The notes under the pieces were generated by a model that saw only the letters and a program-made list of their open reading frames with translations, was not told where the DNA came from and made no database searches. This document shows positions 59,910 through 64,000 of a stretch of 64,000 nucleotides of DNA, piece by piece. The stretch comes from Sphingomonas montana. Its GTDB lineage: Bacteria > Pseudomonadota > Alphaproteobacteria > Sphingomonadales > Sphingomonadaceae. The number at the start of each line of letters is the position of its first letter. Within the stretch, counting starts at the first letter, position 1. Location of the stretch: NCBI RefSeq assembly GCF_001956315.1, contig NZ_KV887143.1, positions 215,654 through 279,653 of the forward strand, written 5' to 3'. The translations under genes were made by a program, and so were the position numbers.

Positions 59910-60005
59910 AAAAAAAGGGCCGATCCGAAGACCAGCCCGTAAAGTTTTAGGAGAGGATGCCTGAAAGGCCCGATCCTTGTGCGATGCAGCACGCGTTGAG
60001 ACAAG
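59910..60005 (-). ncRNA. Candidate small RNA, copy A (intrinsic terminator, anti-Shine-Dalgarno motif)
   Basis: Reads on the minus strand, about 95 bases. It ends in a stem GGGCTGGTC / GATCGGCCC with loop TTCG, then seven Ts (59910-59916). Upstream is CATCCTCTCCTAAAAC, which includes CCTCTCCT, the complement of AGGAGAGG, a ribosome-binding site. The element at 60931 has the same layout, with the stem pair C-G here changed to T-A. A conserved TTGCGC (60035-60040) may be the -35 of both. I found no ORF that fits both copies. Resembles alphaproteobacterial anti-SD small RNAs; family unknown. Confidence 0.7.
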
Positions 60006-60107
60006 TGCGTTTTTGGTCGTGACGCGTGTTGTTAGCGCAATCGTCGTGGGTTTCCGGGGAATTGGACGGTGGCTGGAGCAGGGCGGCGGTCCGGTGTAGA
60101 TGCGGGT

Positions 60108-60389
60108 ATGCGCCGCGCCCCGACCCTCATCATCAACCCGCTGCGCGACCCGACGGTGGCGGGCGGCACGGTGCAGATGCCCATGCTGAGCTGCTACCGC
60201 GCCTGTTACGATGCGCGCGCCTTTGTCGTGTGCCTGACGGCGGGCGCGGACGCCAAGCTGGGCATCGGTCCCGCCGGCGCGATGTCCCACACGGTGCGCG
60301 CGCGGATCGAACGGGTGGCGACCCGGATCGCGGCCACGATGCCCGAGCAGGGGCAGCATGCGATCATCCTGGACGCTGTCGACCTTTAG
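60108..60389 (+). CDS. Small protein of unknown function
   Basis: A 93-residue protein (MRRAPTLIINPLRDPTVAGG, then SCYRACYDARAFVVCL with three cysteines). No signal peptide. Codon use fits a real gene, but nothing in it is recognised. It lies between the two candidate small RNAs. Confidence 0.6.
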   Translation: MRRAPTLIINPLRDPTVAGGTVQMPMLSCYRACYDARAFVVCLTAGADAKLGIGPAGAMSHTVRARIERVATRIAATMPEQGQHAIILDAVDL

Positions 60390-60462
60390 AGTGCGACCGT
60401 ATGAGAGACGCGATCATGGCGCTTCAGAGCGCGATGACTTCCGATCGAATCACTGAACACCC

Positions 60463-60580
60463 GTCCATGCCGAGCGAAGTCGAGGCACGCTTCCTCAAGC
60501 GGAGCCGAGGGGGGGGCTGTTGGCCGTCTCGGCTGCGCTCGACGGGTCCCTCGACTGCGCTCGGGATGGACGGGTTTGGT
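60463..60580. repeat. R3 inverted repeat pair
   Basis: CCGTCCATGCCGAGCGAAGT at the left and CGACTGCGCTCGGGATGGAC at the right, a near copy of the repeat inside bioB, here in non-coding DNA. Confidence 0.78.
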
Positions 60581-60631
60581 GGGTGCCGGCCCGCTTTGAG
60601 GTTTTCTCCGCCCCTTTGCGCAAACGGTTCG

Positions 60632-60711
60632 GTCATCCCGGACTTGATCCGGGATCCAGGGTCGGGGTCTGCGCTTGCGTCCTTGGATCCCGGATCAAGT
60701 CCGGGATGACG
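60632..60711. repeat. R2 inverted repeat pair
   Basis: GTCATCCCGGACTTGATCCG and CGGATCAAGTCCGGGATGAC flank about 25 bases, like the pairs at 34471 and 48922. Confidence 0.82.
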
Positions 60712-60799
60712 ACTGCTTCGGGTTACTGAACAACGACGTCAGAACAGGTCTGGTCCGATTTCAGCGATCAGCCTTTGAGATGGGGACCCGCCCCGGCGT

Positions 60800-60833
60800 C
60801 TGGGGGAGAGCGTCGAGACGCTCGATCCCCCAG
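60800..60833. repeat. Strong inverted repeat of unknown role
   Basis: CTGGGGGA and TCCCCCAG pair, enclosing AGCGTC and GACGCT around a GA loop, with a small bulge. No T-run on either side. It lies between an R2 pair and sRNA copy B; it could be a structural element of either. Confidence 0.5.
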
Positions 60834-60930
60834 CTGCGGCACGCCGTTGCCGGTCATGCCGGCGGCTCCGCTCCGAGTTATGCTGTTCGGCCGAGCTGCA
60901 GAGCGGCGGCGTTATCGCATAAGCGCACAT

Positions 60931-61025
60931 AAAAAAAGGGCCGACCCGAAGGCCAGCCCGTAAGTTTTAGGAGAGGATGCCTGAAAGGCACACTCTTTGT
61001 GCAGCGCAGCACGTTGATTCGCAAG
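60931..61025 (-). ncRNA. Candidate small RNA, copy B (paralogue of copy A)
   Basis: Minus-strand element of about 95 bases matching copy A at most positions: terminator stem GGGCTGGCC / GGTCGGCCC with loop TTCG, then seven Ts (60931-60937); the motif CATCCTCTCCTAAAAC; GCACTTG at the proposed 5' end; and TTGCGC at 61055-61060. The paired change from copy A keeps the stem, which supports an RNA function. The variable part lies between GCACTTG and the motif. Sequence family not identified. Confidence 0.72.
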
Positions 61026-61084
61026 TGCTTAGATCGGATGCCACGATGCTGTTTGCGCAATCGTCATGCGACGGGGGCGCGACG

Positions 61085-62911
61085 TCATGCCCGGCGCGTC
61101 GTCGCGACATAATCGTCGATCGCGGTCGACAGGACGGTCAGCGGCACGGCCCCGGCGCGGATCACCGCGTCGTTGAAATCGCGCACGTCGTACCGCGCGC
61201 CGAGCGCCGCTTTCGCCTTGTCGCGCAGCCGGACGATTTCGGTATGGCCGACCTTGTAGCCGCAGGCCTGGCCGGGGGAGGCGCAATAGCGATCGACCTC
61301 GCTGGTGCAGGCGGCACGCGCGCGGCCGGTGCTGGACGTGAGATAGTCGATCGCCTGCGTGCGCGACCAGCGCTTGGCATGGAGGCCGGTATCGGTGACG
61401 AGCCGCGACGCGCGGAAGCGCAGCGCCTGGTACATGCCCAGCCGGCCGAGCGGATCGTCGTCGTAGAAGCCGAGTTCGTCGACCAGCTGTTCCGAATAGA
61501 GCGCCCAGCCTTCGGTATAGGCGTTGAAGCCCATCAGCGACCCGATCAGCGGTACGTCGTCGCGATGTTCGGCGACATAGGCGCCCTGCCAAGTGTGGCC
61601 CGGCAGGCCTTCATGCGCGGACAGCGAGGGAATGGTGAAGCGCGGCCAGTTCCCCATGTCCTTCAGGTTGATATAGTAGATGGCCGGCCGCGACCCGTCG
61701 AGCGAGGCGAAGTTCATGTAGCCGAGCGCCGCGCCGGACTCGATATCGGGCGGCACGCGCTTGACCTGGAGATCGGCGCGCATCGTCATGCGCGACACAC
61801 GCGGCAACATGGTGCGGAGCTTTGCAAGCTGCTGTTCGACATAGGCGATGGCCTGGCCACGGCCGGTATCGTTGTTGGGGAACAGCTGTTTGGGATCGCG
61901 GGTGAGCGCGGCGAGTCGTTCGGCGACGGACCCTTGCGTCAGGCCCTGCGACTTCAGGACGGCGTCCATCCGCGCGTCGAGCTCGCGGCCCTGTTCAAGA
62001 CCCATCCGGTGGATCGCGTCGGGCGACAGATCGGTGCTGGTCGCATATTGCAGCAGCCAGGCATAATATGCGTCGCCCTGCGGCAGTTTCCACGCGCCGG
62101 CGTCCGCGGTCGCCTTGCCGCGGATCGTCGTAAGCGCGGCGATCTGGCGGTCGAGCGCGGGATAGACGGTGCCGGACACGATCTTCGTCGCGCGGCCGGC
62201 CCAGTCGCCAGCGATCGCCTTTTCCGCCGTGCGACGGGTAAGCGAGGTGACCATCCGCGCCTGCGCGGCGGGCACGGCGCGCAGATCGCGCAGCTGGCCG
62301 AGCGCGGTATCGAGCAGGAAATCGGGCGCGACGACGCCGAGGCCGGCATCGTGGCGGGCCTGCGCGGTTTCCTGATCGAGCGCGGTGGGGAAGGCGGCGA
62401 GGCGGGCAAGATACGCCTCCGCATCCGCGCGGTTTTCGACGCGGTGGACGGAGTCGAGGAATTCGGGGATGCTCTGGTACGCCCCGTCCTGCTGGCTGAT
62501 GACATAGGGGTTGCCGCCGCCCAGGACGCCGACGCTGCCATAGGCGAAGCGGCCACCCGCCGCGCCGTTGGCCAGTTCGTAGGCGACCGAATCGTAGAGC
62601 AGCCGATCGTGCGGCGACAATGCGGCGCGGTCGATGCCCGCCAGGATACGGCGGTAGCGGGCGATGTCGGTTTGCGTCCGTGCGCGGGCGGCGGGCGACC
62701 GATCCGACAGCTGGCCGCGTGCTCCGGCGCGCGCACCGCTGTCGAGCCCGAGATAGCTGAGCGTTTCGGGCGACGTGTCGAGAATGCCGTTCGCGATGCC
62801 GTCCAGCCCGGTGCCGAGCCGTGGATCGACCGCGGCGACCGCGCGGCCACCCGCGGACAACAGCGCCGCAGCGGCAGTGGACAGGACGAATGTACGGCGG
62901 TCGAGGATCAT
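61085..62911 (-). CDS. DUF885 family secreted protein, Tat-type
   Basis: A 608-residue protein with a twin-arginine signal (DRRTFVLSTAAAALLSAGG) instead of the Sec signal of its relative at 18505. The DUF885 site is present as HEGLPGH (about 435), with EGWALYSEQLVDELG further on. Tat export suggests it folds, perhaps with its metal, before crossing the membrane. Substrate unknown. Confidence 0.85.
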   Translation of the reverse strand: MILDRRTFVLSTAAAALLSAGGRAVAAVDPRLGTGLDGIANGILDTSPETLSYLGLDSGARAGARGQLSDRSPAARARTQTDIARYRRILAGIDRAALSPHDRLLYDSVAYELANGAAGGRFAYGSVGVLGGGNPYVISQQDGAYQSIPEFLDSVHRVENRADAEAYLARLAAFPTALDQETAQARHDAGLGVVAPDFLLDTALGQLRDLRAVPAAQARMVTSLTRRTAEKAIAGDWAGRATKIVSGTVYPALDRQIAALTTIRGKATADAGAWKLPQGDAYYAWLLQYATSTDLSPDAIHRMGLEQGRELDARMDAVLKSQGLTQGSVAERLAALTRDPKQLFPNNDTGRGQAIAYVEQQLAKLRTMLPRVSRMTMRADLQVKRVPPDIESGAALGYMNFASLDGSRPAIYYINLKDMGNWPRFTIPSLSAHEGLPGHTWQGAYVAEHRDDVPLIGSLMGFNAYTEGWALYSEQLVDELGFYDDDPLGRLGMYQALRFRASRLVTDTGLHAKRWSRTQAIDYLTSSTGRARAACTSEVDRYCASPGQACGYKVGHTEIVRLRDKAKAALGARYDVRDFNDAVIRAGAVPLTVLSTAIDDYVATTRRA

Positions 62912-63065
62912 CCAGGCGCTCCGATCAGGATTTGACCGGAGACTAGCGCGGCGTGAAAACCGCGCCAGTAGTTTCGGTGGTATCCTGGTCGGAACGGGCA
63001 CAGGTCAGGCGCTATCTCGGTGTTTTGCTGATACACACGCCATGCCCGAATTTGTCGGGAACTCA

Positions 63066-63101
63066 GCGCGGGGTTCTCGACAGGCTCGAACCAAACGGGG
63101 G
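63066..63101. repeat. R3 arm upstream of the DUF885 gene
   Basis: TTCTCGACAGGCTCGAACC plus a G-run in the gap between the DUF885 gene and the small minus-strand gene. Single arm of R3. Confidence 0.55.
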
Positions 63102-63131
63102 GGGATTTAACCCATGCCGCGTCCTGAAGAT

Positions 63132-63164
63132 CGGGGTGCCACGGCCATCGGCCGCGGCACCCCG
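63132..63164. terminator. Terminator-like hairpin after the 63173 gene
   Basis: CGGGGTGCC and GGCACCCCG pair, with an inner CGGCC/GGCCG stem and a three-base loop. It lies nine bases downstream of the minus-strand gene's stop. T-run absent. Confidence 0.6.
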
Positions 63165-63172
63165 CCGGGCGC

Positions 63173-63409
63173 CTACTCCGGCAGGCCGAAGTTCTTGGGC
63201 TTGCCGAAATCGGCGGCGCCACCCTGTGCGCCCATGCCACCCTGGTGGCTGGCGTCGGCGTCGTCGACCGCGCTCGCCATCGCGCGGCGGCGGCGGAGTT
63301 CGAGACGCTGTGCCTCGGTCAGATTGGCATCGCCCGTTTCGTTGCCGTTGGGGCCACCGGCTGCGGCACCGGCTTCGGAGGCGTGGTTTTCCAGATTGTC
63401 GTCGGCCAT
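63173..63409 (-). CDS. Small acidic protein of unknown function
   Basis: A 78-residue hydrophilic protein (MADDNLENHASEAGAAAGGP) with a Gly/Asn-rich middle and a helical ARG-rich part. The start at 63409 is preceded by AAGGAGA seven bases upstream; a second ATG at 63415 is too close. Not recognised; seems typical of sphingomonads. Confidence 0.62.
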   Translation of the reverse strand: MADDNLENHASEAGAAAGGPNGNETGDANLTEAQRLELRRRRAMASAVDDADASHQGGMGAQGGAADFGKPKNFGLPE

Positions 63410-63610
63410 CGTCATTCTCCTTCGCTCTATTGAACGACGCGCGTCGCCAGCCGTTCCCATGCGCGGCGTGCGGACGGCCACCCGCCGGTTTCCGACGACG
63501 GGCGTGTTCGACCGGCATATCCAGACGGCCGAACTCGGCTATATCCGCAGGCGGGCGGTCCGCGCGGCGCGGGTCGGCGGACAGATATGTCGGCTCCCAC
63601 TGGAGGCAGC

Positions 63611-64000
63611 ATGAAGAGCAAGATCTACGACAGTCCCGCAGCGGCGCTGGAAGGCGTGTTGTTCGACGGCATGACGATCATGTCGGGCGGGTTCGGCCTG
63701 TCGGGCAACCCGGAAAGCCTGATCCCGGAAGTTCGCGCGTCGGGTGTGACGGGCCTGACGGTGGTATCCAACAATGCCGGGGCCGACGGGTTCGGACTGT
63801 GGATGCTGCTCGAATCGCGGCAGGTCGCCAAGATGATCTCCAGCTATGTCGGGGAGAACAAGCTGTTCGAGCAGCAATATCTGAGCGGTGAGCTGGCGCT
63901 GGAACTGAACCCGCAGGGGACGCTGGCGGAACGGATCCGCGCGGGCGGGGCCGGCATTCCGGCGTTCTTCACCAAGACCGGCGTCGGCACCGTCGTGGCG
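63611..64000 (+). CDS. scoA: 3-oxoacid CoA-transferase subunit A (partial at the window end)
   Basis: The first 130 residues of SCOT subunit A ([20 protein letters not shown]), which moves CoA between succinyl-CoA and 3-oxoacids. [13 protein letters not shown] and [15 protein letters not shown] are typical, and the frame stays open to the window edge. TGGAGG lies seven bases before the ATG. Subunit B should follow in the next window. Succinyl-CoA links it to the propionate module. Confidence 0.92.
   Translation, partial: MKSKIYDSPAAALEGVLFDGMTIMSGGFGLSGNPESLIPEVRASGVTGLTVVSNNAGADGFGLWMLLESRQVAKMISSYVGENKLFEQQYLSGELALELNPQGTLAERIRAGGAGIPAFFTKTGVGTVVA

Noticed and set aside
60977..62935. 652-codon plus-strand ORF starting at MPERHTLC, opposite the second DUF885 gene
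   Set aside because: Shadow ORF. Its start is inside sRNA copy B; the matching frame in copy A stops after 21 codons, so no small protein is shared.
1..64000. tRNA, rRNA, CRISPR or insertion sequences
   Set aside because: None seen: no cloverleaf in the gaps, no regular spacer array, no transposase. The repeats found are short palindromes, not CRISPR.

Overview
This is a GC-rich, gene-dense chromosomal segment of an alphaproteobacterium, most likely Sphingomonas or a close sphingomonad. The call rests on gene content: class I lysyl-tRNA synthetase, COQ9, RcnB-like secreted proteins, DUF885 peptidase-like proteins, a short-chain-acyl-CoA regulator (ScfR type) beside a propionyl-CoA module, and many small palindromic repeats between genes. 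I see no prophage, transposase, CRISPR array, rRNA or tRNA gene.

Layout. 1-0.97 kb: end of a RhaT-like sugar symporter interrupted by an in-frame TGA. 1.1-5.1 kb: amino-acid genes, tyrA-hisC on minus and metX-metW on plus. 5.2-8.8 kb: pheS-pheT, with a low-complexity insert in PheS. 9.1-15.5 kb: a CHAP protein, the phosphoesterase PdeM, SixA plus a DinG-type helicase, a frameshifted acyltransferase and a small membrane protein. 15.6-25.8 kb: lysK, secreted or envelope proteins (DUF885, two RcnB-like, two small tandem paralogues), an orphan [2Fe-2S] subunit of an isoquinoline-oxidoreductase type enzyme, a dienoyl-CoA-isomerase-like crotonase, rpsU and FKBP. 25.8-34.5 kb: rplT/rpmI, AsmA, hisN, prs, nadE-gltX. 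34.6-37.6 kb: riboflavin genes ribD-ribE-ribH without ribA/ribB. 37.6-44.2 kb: an Old Yellow Enzyme, coq9, Fur-box-controlled feoAB, ssb and an M28 peptidase. 44.4-56.6 kb: a LacI regulator, then the propionate module scfR / pccB-epimerase-crotonase-methylmalonyl-CoA mutase-bioB-secreted protein-pccA. 56.6-64 kb: CsbD and PH-domain stress/envelope proteins, YitT, a second DUF885 protein and the start of a 3-oxoacid CoA-transferase.

The propionate module is the clearest functional unit. It carries both subunits of the biotin-dependent carboxylase, biotin synthase, the epimerase and the B12 mutase, so propionyl-CoA can go to succinyl-CoA. A divergent ScfR-type regulator sits across an intergenic region with GCAAA/TTTGC half-sites.

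Two non-coding features stand out. First, two homologous minus-strand elements (59910-60005 and 60931-61025) look like paralogous small RNAs: each has an intrinsic terminator, with one compensated base pair between copies, and a shared CCTCTCCT anti-Shine-Dalgarno motif. Second, four families of dispersed palindromic repeats (called R1-R4 here) fill most gaps. R1 also lies in frame inside scfR, R3 in frame inside bioB, and one arm of R4 supplies the ribosome-binding site of the methylmalonyl-CoA mutase gene.
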